Positions 42,391-53,760 of a stretch of 64,000 bases of DNA are shown here, piece by piece. The notes under the pieces are model-generated. The model had not been told where the DNA came from, ran no database searches, and was given only the letters and a program-made list of their open reading frames with translations. Made by a program: the position numbers and the translations under genes. The DNA comes from Septoria linicola (taxonomy: Eukaryota > Ascomycota > Dothideomycetes > Mycosphaerellales > Mycosphaerellaceae): positions 310,001-374,000 of the forward strand of contig CP099419.1 in NCBI GenBank assembly GCA_024114885.1, given 5' to 3'. Each line of letters begins with the position of its first letter. The stretch's first letter is position 1.

Positions 42391-45234
42391 ATGGCGACGA
42401 CTTCCAACACGATCAAAGTGGTCGCTCGCTTCCGACCTGCCAATAAAGTCGAGCAGAGCAACCAGGCCGTCTCTATTGTCGAATTCCCCAGCGAAGACTC
42501 GGTCACCATCGACTCACAGGAAGCCAGTGGTAAGCCCACCTACACCTTCGACCGCGTGTTCCCTGTCGGAACTGCCCAGCATGAGATCTTCGACTACTCC
42601 ATCAAGAGCACCGTGGACGATGTGCTGGCCGGCTACAATGGCACCGTCTTCGCATATGGCCAGACCGGCTCCGGAAAGACATACACCATGATGGGAGCAG
42701 GCAATCTGCACGATCCAGACTCCAAAGGTATCATTCCGCGAATTGTCGAGCAAATCTTCACCAAGATCATGCAGAGCGACAGCACGATTGAGTTTACGGT
42801 CAAGACGAGTTATATGGAAATCTACATGGAGAAGATTCGAGATTTGCTGGTTCCGCAGAATGACAATCTGCCGGTGCACGAGGATAAGCAGAAGGGGATT
42901 TATGTCAAGGGGCTGCACGAGTTTTATGTCGGGTCTGTGGATGAGGTGTACACTGTGCTAGAAAGAGGTGGCCAGGCGCGAGCTGTGGCTTCTACGAACA
43001 TGAACCAGGAGTCTTCGCGATCGCACTCCATTTTCGTGATTGAAGTGACGCAAAAGAACGTCGAGACGGGGTCAGCGCGTTCTGGACGTTTGTACCTGGT
43101 GGATCTGGCAGGTTCGGAGAAAGTGGGAAAGACAGGCGCGAGTGGTCAGACGCTGGAAGAGGCCAAGAAGATCAACAAGTCGCTCTCTGCGCTGGGCATG
43201 GTCATCAATGCGCTTGCGGAAGGCAAGAGTCAGCATATCCCGTACCGAGACAGCAAGCTCACGAGAATCCTGCAAGAGTCGCTGGGTGGTAACTCGAGGA
43301 CGACACTGATCATCAACGCTTCGCCCATGTCATACAACGATGCAGAGACGATCGGTACGATGCGATTCGGTGAGCGTGCGAAGACGATTAAACAGAAGGC
43401 CAAGATCAACGAGGAACTCTCCCCTGCACAGCTCAAAGCTATGCTCAAGAAAACTCAAGGCCAGGTCACCACATTCACTGCATATATACAGTCACTGGAA
43501 AGCGAGGTCGGACAATGGCGCAAGGGAGAGGCTGTGCCAAAGGATCGCTGGATTCAGCCACTCACCGCTGGCTTCCAGGCATCCTCCGATGCGCCTCCGC
43601 GCTCTCAAACTCCTACTAGCAGAGTGAAGAGTCAGGATGGTGTCGGTACGCCAAGACCAGAGAGCAGACTCGAGCTTGAACGCGCAGGAACGCCGAGTCT
43701 GGTGCTGGAGAAGGACGAGCGGGAAGAGTTCCTCAAGCGCGAGAACGACTTACAGGATCAGTTGGCCGAGAAAGAGCGTGAGCTCGAGGCTGCACAACAA
43801 TTCGTGCGAGCAGCTCAAGAGCAGCTCAAGGATAGCCGAACAACACACGCAGAACTGCAGCGAAGCAACGAGAAACTGTCGGGAGAGGTGGAGACTCACA
43901 AGAGAGACATTGAGAGGATCGACTTTGAGACCAAGGAGGCGAGCATTACAATGGACTCGCTACGAGACGCCAACTCGGAGCTTACAGCTGAACTCGATTC
44001 GCTCAAGGCGGAGCTACTGGATGCCAGAATGTCTGCCAAGGAGTCTTCTGCGCTGTTGGACGAGAAGGAGAGATTGAAGAAGGAGCGCATGGCACAGATG
44101 ATGGCCACCTTTGACCTAGGTGAGGGACTGATGTCGCACAATGAGATGCAAATTGGAGAGATGGTGCAGCAAGTGCAAAGTCTGCTTGAGATTGCCGACA
44201 GTGGCGAGGCGGTGGCTGCGGATGAGCTTCACAATCTGAAGGATCGCCTGCTTGAAGTGCAGGGACAGATTCGCCAGGCGGACATCAGTGCTAGCGGGCA
44301 TGCAGAGAGCGCACAGACAGCAATTCTGGAGCAGAAGCTGTCACAGTTGCGACAGGAACAGCAGGCACTGCTCGAGCGCAACTTGTCAGAAGCGGATGTG
44401 GAAGAGGTGAAGCAGAAGCTTGCACAGTCGTTGTCTGAACAGCAGAACGGTAGTGCTCAGTCTGGTGAGGCACACGAGATGCTGTCACGACAGCAAGAAG
44501 AGAACGTGCGTCTACGGAACGAAATGGAAGCGCTTCGCAAGCAGGCAGTGAATGGTGCCAATGGCGGCACACTGGGCAAGCAGCTCGCCGATTTCGATGC
44601 CATCAAGAAGTCGCTTATGCGCGATCTGCAGAACCGCTGCGAACGAGTAGTAGAGCTGGAGATTAGCTTGGACAGCACGCGCGAGCAGTACAACTCGATC
44701 TTGCGTAGCAGCAATTCGAAGGCGCAGCAGAAGAAGCTGGCATTCCTGGAGCGCAACCTGGAGCAATTGACGATTGTGCAGCGACAACTCGTTGAGCAGA
44801 ATACGCAGTTGAAGAAGGAGGTGGCCATTGCCGAGCGCAAGCTGGTAGCTCGTGGAGAGCGTATTCGAGGATTGGAGGGACTTGTTCAAGAGAGCCAGGA
44901 GAAGCTCATGCTTGCTAACCACAAGTATGTGGACACTGATCATGATGACGAGGTGCAGCTGACTGACATGTTTAGGTTTGAATCGCAACTCATGGCCGTC
45001 AAGGAACGTCTCGAAGCTGCTAAGTCCGGGTCCACTCGTGGCCTGCCCAATTCGCCTGCACCTTCGAATTTTGCCAACAACCCCTTTGGCCGGATAGCCA
45101 AGCCTCTGCGTGGTGGTGGAGGTGGCGGTGGCGATGGACCTACCCTCGCTCCAACCCATGCTGGACTACAACAGGCAGCCTCTGAGAACAGTGGCAATAA
45201 GCGCAGCAGCTGGTTCTTCAACGCACGATCATGA
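42391..45234 (+). CDS. Conventional kinesin heavy chain (kinesin-1)
   Basis: Plus-end-directed microtubule motor for organelle and vesicle transport in hyphae. A single exon of 947 residues. The motor domain spans about 5-345, with VVARFRP at the start, P-loop GQTGSGKT (90-97), switch I NQESSRSHS, switch II VDLAGSEK, and HIPYRDSKLTRILQESLGGNSRTTLI. The neck (FGERAKTIKQKAKINEELSPAQLKAML) is of the fungal kinesin-1 type. A long coiled-coil stalk follows (about 440-880). The tail contains a conserved-like RIRGLEGLVQESQEKL patch near 860, in the position of the IAK/regulatory region, and a Gly-rich end. Length matches fungal kinesin-1, which lack light chains. No interruption is seen over 2.8 kb. 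Confidence 0.97.
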   Translation: MATTSNTIKVVARFRPANKVEQSNQAVSIVEFPSEDSVTIDSQEASGKPTYTFDRVFPVGTAQHEIFDYSIKSTVDDVLAGYNGTVFAYGQTGSGKTYTMMGAGNLHDPDSKGIIPRIVEQIFTKIMQSDSTIEFTVKTSYMEIYMEKIRDLLVPQNDNLPVHEDKQKGIYVKGLHEFYVGSVDEVYTVLERGGQARAVASTNMNQESSRSHSIFVIEVTQKNVETGSARSGRLYLVDLAGSEKVGKTGASGQTLEEAKKINKSLSALGMVINALAEGKSQHIPYRDSKLTRILQESLGGNSRTTLIINASPMSYNDAETIGTMRFGERAKTIKQKAKINEELSPAQLKAMLKKTQGQVTTFTAYIQSLESEVGQWRKGEAVPKDRWIQPLTAGFQASSDAPPRSQTPTSRVKSQDGVGTPRPESRLELERAGTPSLVLEKDEREEFLKRENDLQDQLAEKERELEAAQQFVRAAQEQLKDSRTTHAELQRSNEKLSGEVETHKRDIERIDFETKEASITMDSLRDANSELTAELDSLKAELLDARMSAKESSALLDEKERLKKERMAQMMATFDLGEGLMSHNEMQIGEMVQQVQSLLEIADSGEAVAADELHNLKDRLLEVQGQIRQADISASGHAESAQTAILEQKLSQLRQEQQALLERNLSEADVEEVKQKLAQSLSEQQNGSAQSGEAHEMLSRQQEENVRLRNEMEALRKQAVNGANGGTLGKQLADFDAIKKSLMRDLQNRCERVVELEISLDSTREQYNSILRSSNSKAQQKKLAFLERNLEQLTIVQRQLVEQNTQLKKEVAIAERKLVARGERIRGLEGLVQESQEKLMLANHKYVDTDHDDEVQLTDMFRFESQLMAVKERLEAAKSGSTRGLPNSPAPSNFANNPFGRIAKPLRGGGGGGGDGPTLAPTHAGLQQAASENSGNKRSSWFFNARS

Positions 45235-45598
45235 TGAGGAGATGTCCAGCATGGAACGAGTATGTGTGTGACGGACGAAGGAAGACGGAAGCACTGCTAG
45301 CAAACGACTGACACGATATCGAGAGAGGGAGCTGCTTGGTGCATTACACGTTGGGGTTATGTTTGATCGCTCGCCGCTGCTGTCTGTTACTGCGGCACAC
45401 GATACCCAGGGTGTTTTCTAGATGTTGTCATGAGGAGGAGACGTAGGCAGGCGCTGCACTGCACTTGTGGGAGGTGGGCGAGGTTGTGTGTCTCGTACTG
45501 AAGCAGACAGATGCGCCAAATGCAACATCTCGACAACTCTGCTCATGTCTCCCATCTCTATCCCGTGACCGCGCGCCAACTTTCGCGTTGGCAAAACG
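45235..45598. other. Kinesin 3' flank and detached seryl-tRNA synthetase promoter region
   Basis: About 360 bases of normal composition. It holds the kinesin 3' UTR and, by the insertion model below, the sequence that originally lay immediately upstream of the seryl-tRNA synthetase gene, now more than 11 kb away from it. Confidence 0.5.
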
Positions 45599-45606
45599 CG
45601 GCAAGT
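45599..45606 (+). repeat. Candidate 8-bp target-site duplication, left copy
   Basis: CGGCAAGT, repeated exactly at 56695-56702 just outside the right inverted terminus. Eight-base duplications are typical of hAT and some other cut-and-paste transposons. Confidence 0.55.
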
Positions 45607-45613
45607 AAGGTAG

Positions 45614-45642
45614 GCCATTCTGACTAGTCCGCCATATCAAAC
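45614..45642 (+). repeat. Left 29-bp terminal inverted repeat of the outer element
   Basis: This 29-bp sequence (starting GCCATTCTGACTAG, ending ATATCAAAC) is the reverse complement of 56659-56687 except for one base: T here, C there. The change is CpA to TpA, the RIP type. Unlike the interior, the repeat retains most CpA sites. Weaker matches extend outward to the 8-bp duplication. Confidence 0.85.
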
Positions 45643-46430
45643 CTCCGCATGCGGCCACGCTCTATTGTCTTTATTGTTCACTTGCACTCGCACCTGCCAT
45701 TGTTATACGCTTATATTACCTTGCTATTGTCGCGCTAATAACAATAGGACTTACTTAATACTAATATCTAGCTCGCCGCCGCTCTAACTATACTTAATAA
45801 ATACTACTTATATAGCGACTATAGGCGACAACGAGGCCTTATATAGTACTCGTAGTGTCAATCGCCTTAAGTAAGTTATAGCGCGTATTCTACGACGCCT
45901 TTTAGCTTAGCTAATACTTAATAGTATACTTTACGCTACTAGTATAAGCTTAACGCTAGGTATAATTATATAAGCTAGTTAGGCTCTAGTTAAGGAGATA
46001 GATATTAACGAGATAGAGACTCCTAGGTAGGCAATTTTCGTACTCTCTATATACTTACTACTAACTCGTAGTATAAAATAGGCTATAGAATTCCTTAAAC
46101 TCTTTTAACTACCTACGCTACTCTACTATACTAAATACTACCGACTATTAGTATTACGTACTAGCGACATAGTAGAAGTTACTTAATAAAGTAGAAGGTA
46201 GAGATAAGAACAAGAAGAAGGTTATAAAGAATACTCTACGTAAGTTTAATAAGGCTAGCTATATAATAGAGACGACTTAGGGCGTTACTACTATTATACT
46301 ATACTTATAGTATAAGCGTCTAGGTCTTAAGAAGTAGTATAAGACAGAGATAGGAGAGGTACCTTATATATACTATATACGTATAGCTAAGTCTAGTTAT
46401 TAGGCCGGTAAATAAGTTAGTAATAATAAG

Positions 46431-46640
46431 GATAGCGAGTCTAGTAGCGAGTCTAGCGAGTTAGAGGAGCTCTATGCTCGTATAAAGGTATTAGAGGATA
46501 GGCTTAATAGAATAGATAGTACTATAGGAGGGATTAATAGCTAGATTAACTAGCTTAAGGCGGAGGCTAGTAGTAAGGCTTACGACGTATAGAAACTATA
46601 GAAGGCTATATAGCTAAAGGACGATATTCCTAAGCCTATT
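46431..46640 (+). pseudogene. RIPed coding remnant of the outer element
   Basis: One frame stays recognisable as protein: an acidic Ser/Glu run, then a heptad-like helix (ARIKVLEDRLNRIDST). Every in-frame stop is TAG, each derivable from CAG or TGG. Probably the N-terminal part of a transposase or accessory protein; not identified. Confidence 0.4.
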
Positions 46641-49578
46641 ATAGTCTAGTTAGTATAGCGAGTTTATAAGTAATCGAACTACGAGTTACTACGAGTATAA
46701 AAACTAATATCTACTCTTATTCTATCCTAGTATACTAATTCCTCTAATCCTATCTTCCTTAGGCTATAATTTAACTAGTATTTACTCTACGAGTCCGTAG
46801 CGAGTACTATTTACTACTCCTAGTCTCTCTAGTAGTATATATTACCTATAGCTACTTCTATCGCTTCGCCGCTAGCTTAATAGGTTCTATAGTTAGCTAT
46901 ATTATTAGTTATATAGTCGCTAGACTAGCCTATAATTGCTTATTAAGCTCCGGCTCTATAGACTAAGTAGCTATAGGTTATAGAGCGAGCTACTATATAA
47001 TCTCTAGACTCGTAGTACTCGTAGAGGCCTCGTTATTAGAAAGATTAATTATCTTAGGTAGCTTTATACTATCGTACTCCGCTATAGTCTATATACCCTT
47101 CTCTTACTTAATATATATTCTAGCTTTAGTCTTAATACTTATAAATACTAAGGATAAACTCGCTTAACTCGTAGCTATACTCTTATAGTACTTACGTTTA
47201 TCTACTTTACCTTTACCTTTAGCTTTAACTTAAGAGCCTTTCCTCTAGTATATATAGATCTTAATTAAATAGGCCTACCTATTAGATTATTTCGCCTTCG
47301 GCTATCTAAATACACCTATAGCCCTACTTATATTAGTGTTCTAATAGTCTATATATACTCTTTTAGATACTCGCTTAGGCTAATCGTCCTCTTAGAAACT
47401 AGTATAGAAGAACACCTTCTTAAAGTCCTTAGTATCTATAATCGGCGTAGCTAGTAGCTATAGATAGCGAGAAAGGAAGTACTTTATAAGAGTTATATTA
47501 TCGCTAGTATACTAGTCTTAATCTGTCTATATATCTATAGTAGTATCGTATAGACGGATATCCTAGTACGTCTAAACGCTAGAGTTATTAATAGTAACGT
47601 ACTATAGATAGAGCTTATATATATAAAGAAACTTAATTAGAGGCTTCTTCTACTTAGCTTTTAGTAGTAGAGTAGATACTAGACGCTACGATAGTAATCT
47701 ACTACTAGTATTAGGAGTAGTATTTTTCTTAAGCCTAAAGATAGCTATATTACGCTCTTTATTAGTAACCTAAGAGAGCGAAAGAAAGGTATTAATAGTA
47801 GCTCTAGTATTTATTCTAGGAGTAGTAACTATAGTACTCGTATAACTCGTAGGCGCTATAGTAGAGCGACTCGTTAAGGTAGGCGCTAGTATAACCGATA
47901 GCTCGTAGACGATTCGCTTATTTAGAGGGTTAGGGTTACGTATAGCGTATTAACTATAGTAAAGATAACTACTAAATATATAGTTATATTTAACGCCTAA
48001 TATTATATAGTACTTACTCTAGAGCTAGGCTATAGTTATAGTAAGCGAGCCTAATAGATAAGGTCGATTAGTAGAGAGTAAATAGTATAGGTAAAAAGAG
48101 AGAGGAATAGTTAAATATTTAGAAGTACGTACTCGCCGAGCCTCGTAGATATACTCGTAGACTAGGGTTTTCAACGCTATATTATAGGCTATTATAGATT
48201 AGAATAGCTCTTAAGGATTATTAACTTATAGATCGTTAGTAAACTCTATCTCTATAATTCTATTATCTTTATCGAGGATTAGTATACTATTAGAGGCTAT
48301 AAATATATCTCTTATTTACTATATATTAATCTACCTACGTATAGCTAATAGCTTATTAAGCTTACTAAGCGTCGGCTATTACTATAATACGATATACTAT
48401 AATACGAGTATATATAGTATAAGATAAGTATAACGGTAAATACGCTTACTAGAAGTAGAGTTAGTATTACCGTCTATAGGTAGTATAAGGCCGTATAGCT
48501 ATAAGGCGTAGCTATACTATTTAAGAGTTATTATAGGTAGATAGGCTTCTAGGTCTATATTTTATTAGCGAGTTACTATAGTAAGTAGTTACGATTATAT
48601 ACCGAAGCTCTCTAGTTCCCTTTTAATCTCGTCTAGAACGCCGTCTAGTAGTAGAATAGATTAATTACTAGTACTATATATATATAGATAGTATCGTAGT
48701 ATATATAGAATCTCTATAATAACGTATAGACGCTTAGGCTATTTCTAGATCCTATAGCTATTCTATACTCGTATAAACTCGCTAATAGCCTCGCGTATAA
48801 TTAGTATATATATCGCTAGGAAGGTAATACGGTCGATAAGTAAATCGCTATCGTATAAGTCCTTAATTAGTAATTAATAGAAGTATCCTCTTTATAGCAC
48901 TAGGGCTTTAGCTTACTAAGCCTACTATAATTTAATATATTAGTTTATCTTACTAGTTCTATACTTAAAGTATTAGTTAAATCGTAATAGTAGTAATAGC
49001 TTACTACCTATAGCTACTACGGCCTCCGACTCTATAGTATAGATAACGTTCTAGATCTTAAAATAAGTATCCGTAGCTAGTATAGTCTCTATACTACGAT
49101 CTAATTAGAGGATTTAAGGTATAGTACCTATAGCGTATAGTACTATAAGGTATTAAGCGAGAACTAATATAGCTATCCTTCTAGATAGACTAATATATAT
49201 CTACTCTATATAATGCGAATAGATATAGATACTAGTATAGATCTAAATAAGCTACTTCTTAAACTTATAGTATATATCTATTAAGATAGTAAAGCCTAGA
49301 CTAGATATAATAATAGCTCTATAGTATTCGTTTATATAGTCGAGACGACGCTATACGCTCTTAGGATTAAGTAGAGAAGTAATACGATAAATCTAGTTAC
49401 TACGAGTATAAGCTACGAGTATCTAAGGTTTAGCTACGAGTACCTACTACCTAATAATATTATATTTAGACTATAGATAAGTATAGAGATTACCCTTACT
49501 ATATACTTTAACTAATAACTTATCTAGCTCTACTACTAGTATTTCTACGATATATACTTCTACCTCTATATAATTCGT

Positions 49579-49583
49579 ACTAC
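49579..49583 (+). repeat. 5-bp target-site duplication (ACTAC), left copy of the nested LTR element
   Basis: ACTAC directly precedes the left LTR and recurs at 56212-56216 directly after the right LTR. Five bases is the usual Ty3/gypsy duplication length. Confidence 0.75.
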
Positions 49584-49755
49584 TATAAAAGAGGTATATA
49601 GTAATATATAGAGCGCCCTCCTAATAAGACTATTAGGATATCGTAAGACTAATTCTTGCCTCCTTTCGGATATATACGTATACTATAATTATACCGTACA
49701 CTAAGCCTACGAGCCTAAGGCGGGTCTTAGCCTTTAACCTTACCTAGCTCTTATA
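49584..49755 (-). repeat. Long terminal repeat (172 bp), left copy (3' LTR of the minus-strand element)
   Basis: Nearly identical to 56040-56211, with only about five differences over 172 bases, several of them C/T or G/A. It begins TATAA and ends TTATA, a perfect 5-bp inverted end, best explained as TGTAA...TTACA after RIP. Confidence 0.88.
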
Positions 49756-51892
49756 ACTATCTCCTCTCTCTAAGAGAGCTACTCTTAGTAATACCCTTAC
49801 TTAATAGGTTATATTCTAGACTACCTATTTAGTCTTTATAATATACTTTATATATTCCGCGCTTATCGCGTCTCTAACGCGTTATATCTACGGACCTTTA
49901 GCGTATTACGTAAATACGCGCTACGAAGTAAAGGGTTACTATATATGTTTACGTTTATATAGTAATATAATCTCTACTATAGCGACTACGTCGCTAGGCT
50001 CGAGTATATTCTTTAAAAACTCTTCTAACTCTCTCTTAGACTTTCTTTCTATATATATAATATTTTCTATATCCTTAGTAAGCTAGTATCTCTATACGAT
50101 AACTGTACTACTAACGTAAGTATAATACTACCGAAGCGTACTCGAGTCGTAGTCCTAAACCGCCTACTACGTACTATTAATAATATTAGAGGACGAGGAG
50201 ATATAGAGATCTACCTCTACTATTAAGTATACCTACGACGGTATAGATCTTCGAATACTCCTTAACTACGCTTTATATACTAACGGACTACGTATAGACG
50301 ACGAGCTAGCGTACGACGGAGTAATAAAGCCTAGTTAGAAGGTTAAGTATTAGCGCTATAAGCGCTAATACTATAATTATAAGAGGATTACTAATAGAAA
50401 CCTTAAGCGGTAGGCGCGCTACGTACTATACTACCGCGAGTAGCTAGCGACCCTCTCTAAGAGCGTATATAAAGAGTAGGTAAAGCGCTACCTAAAGGCC
50501 CTCTATACCTCTATTAAGACCGCTAAGAGGGTTTTTACTAGTAATAAGGGCAAAGCTATCGGCGGCTAGGATACGCTATATAAGGCGAGCGTACTCGGCT
50601 CGCTACCGGCTAGCGCGATGTCTATCGCCGGTCTAGTAGAGACCTAGCGCTAGTCTAACTTTATAGTAGCTATATTTAAGCTATAGTACGAGATATACCT
50701 ACTCTTCCTATACGATCCTCGTACGATACTAATACTCTTTATAGACTAACTATATAGTAGGCGCCTCTAGCGACGCCCTAGACGCTACTATAGAGGCGGC
50801 CTACCTCGAGAGTAGTAACTAGGAGGAGAGTAAGCTCTTAGAGGACGTAGTCTCTAACGAGGAGATAGAGGTAGAGAAGGATAAGGACGCGGAGGGCGTC
50901 GACGGTAGTAGAAACGCTAGCGACGACGCGCTCTCTATAGACGATAAATAAGCGTTTCGCTCGCTACCTATCTACGCCTCTTATACTCCGCTCGCGCCTA
51001 TATAGGCTATAGTTAGATACTTGCTTCTTACCTATAGGCACTATACGACCCGCTTAGCGAGCGTATATAAATAATATAGTTCACGCTTCGATATATCCTA
51101 AATGCCTTAGTAATTTTCTTACTCTTTTAAATTTAAAGTTTGCCTCTAAATATAGGTTTAGCGCTTAGTACTTAGTATCGCCGTATTAGTGCCTTAGCGT
51201 ATTAGTACCTTAGCGTATTAGCGCCTTAGCGCTTCTATCTTACTACGCGCCTACTTACGCGCTACGCTTCGAATACGTCTAGTACTATATAGCTACTAAT
51301 ATATTCTTTAGGTTCCTACTAGTTATACTCTTTAAGCTAGCCCTACTAGCGGATTAAGTACTAGCGTACGCCCTTCCTTACTCGAGTTCTAAGGATCTTC
51401 TTAACTTCCTATTTACCCTAGTAGTCCGCGAGTAGTATACTCTCTACCTACGTCTCGCTACCCTTCTAAGGTTCTAGAAGCGATATATAAAATACGTTAT
51501 AGATAAGAGCGTCTAGTAGTAGGGCTAAGCGGTACGCCTACTTCCCTACTACGTTAATTACCTTAAAAGGCCTAGTAAACTTATCTACTAACTTCTTCGA
51601 AGGAACCTTTAATCGTAGGTTCTTTATCGATAGTAAGACTATATCGCCGACCTTATATTCCTTAGCCTAATACCTATTATTAAAGTACCTAGCCTATACC
51701 TCGCTTACTTCTCGCTAGTATTTACTTAGCGTCTTATAATTCTTCTTTAATCTTTCTATAGCTTCCTTAGTAGCTAGTACCTCCCTTTTAGGAAGCGTAC
51801 CTCGAGCTTCTTACCTACTCGTTACTAGCTCTAGATTAAAACTATATAGCGCTATAAATAGTAACACCTTTAGTGTCGTATACGTACTATTA

Positions 51893-51973
51893 TTATATAC
51901 GAACTCGGCTTATACTAATAGGTCTACCTAGTTATTTTGTTACTCTACGTAGTAGATATATAGGTAAGTCTTA
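51893..51973 (-). pseudogene. RIPed integrase segment of the gypsy element
   Basis: Minus-strand frame with the pattern LKTYLYIYYVE-x-QNN-x-VDLLV-x-AEFVYN, where x marks in-frame stops at positions expected to be Gln or Trp. It matches the gypsy integrase block usually written YxxYxQxNWxxLLPLAEFAYN. Confidence 0.7.
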
Positions 51974-53726
51974 AGCGTCTAATTCGCTCTTTTAGTTTAC
52001 CTGTCCGTTTATAGATAGAACGCTATACTTAGCTTACGCTTTATATACGCCTCGTAGTAGAAGTTAGACTAGAACTAACTCGTAAATATAGACCCTCTAT
52101 CGCTAATAATACCTATAGGCATACTATAATACCTAATTACTTCTAATATTAAGACTCCTATAAGGTTACTACTCGTATACCTCTTTATAGTTAGTATAAA
52201 GATAACTATCTTTATATATCGGTCGACGATAACTAGAATCGTATTATATACGTATACTCCTCGCTTACTCGGTAGAAGGTCTATAATAAAGTCCTAAGTT
52301 AATTCTTAGAATAGACGATCTAGTATAGGTAGCGTAGTTAGCTCGCTATATAGTCGATAGCGACGCGCCTTTACCTTCTAGTAACTCCTATAGGATTCTA
52401 CGTATTATACGATATCCTTAGTTATCTCTAGCTACTAGTACTTTCTTCGTACTAGCGAGATAGTCTTATCCTTACTAAAATAGCCTATAAGGGTATTATC
52501 GTAATATATACGAATTACCTACGTCCGTAAGGCGTAGTCCTTAGGTACGTATAGTAAATCGTCTACCTAGAGGTTTCTCTCTCTTATAGTATATTACTCG
52601 AACCGGCCGCTATTACTTATCGCTTACGAGTATACTACGCTTATACTTAGCTTAGCCTATACTAGCGCGCGAGTATATCTAAGGATTAAGTCTAAGATAT
52701 TTACGTATAGCTCTTCGCTCTTAGTAATTATACCTACTACTCGTATAGGCGTTAAGAACTACTACTACGGGTTAGAGTTAGTACTTCTCTCTATCGAAGA
52801 ATACTATTCTTTATAAGTCGTATAGATACGAGCTACGAGTAGTCCGCCTACGTCCCTCGTACTCTAATCGTCCTATAGCTATAACTTAGTCTATAGGGTA
52901 GGTAGAAGGTTAATTACCTCTACTACCTCCTTAGCGTAATCGCTACGCCTCGATAGCGCGTCGGCTAGGTTTCGCTTACCTACCTAGTACGTTATAATAA
53001 AGTCGAATAGGGCTAGGAATATAGCCTAATAGGCTTACCTACTAGTTAACTTCTTTACGCCTATAAACCTACAAAGGTTAGTATAGTCGACTAGTACGTC
53101 GATCGTATATAGAGCGCCTTCGAGGTACGGCCTCTACGCTTTAAAAACCTTAACTACTATAAGAAGCTCCTTATCGTATACTTTATAATTATACTCTATA
53201 GTAATTATCTTCCTAGATATAAATATAATAGGGTACTATTTAGACCCGAAGAGTTAGCTAAGGATTATAGTAATTACGTAATTAGAGGCGTCGCTCTCGA
53301 CTCGTAACCTAAGCGTAAGGTTAAAGTGCCTTAGTAGTAGTACTATAGAAAAACGCTTTTTTAACTTAGTAAACGCCTACTCCTCTCGTATAGTCTACTT
53401 GAGTAGGCCTAGCTTCTTGCCTACTACGGCGCTCTTAGATAACGCCGTAAGTAGAGATACTACTCTAGAGTATTTAAAAATAAAACGCTAGTAGAAGTTA
53501 GTAAACCTAAGAAAGGATTAAACCTCTACGAGCGTTATAGGCGTTAGCTACGCTACGATTACGTCTATCCTACGTAGATCTATTATAACGCCTCTAGTAG
53601 TTACTATAAAGCCTAGGAAATCGACTTCCTTCTACTAGAATTTATACTTCGCTCTTTAAGTATAGAGTCCGAACTTCTAGAGACGCGTAAGCACGTCGTA
53701 TACGTCGCGCACGTAGTCCGCGCGGC

Positions 53727-53760
53727 TCTTACTATAGATAAGAATATTATTAAGGTATAC
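53727..53760 (-). pseudogene. RIPed reverse-transcriptase catalytic box of the gypsy element
   Basis: Minus-strand reading YLNNILIYSK. The two Asn codons are AAT, and the inferred ancestor GATGAT is changed at both TpG sites. Confidence 0.75.

Noticed and set aside
45428..45658. Minus-strand ORF with a segment similar to the seryl-tRNA synthetase upstream ORF (LIWRT-QNG)
   Set aside because: The shared peptide is simply the translated 29-bp inverted terminus, not a protein homology.
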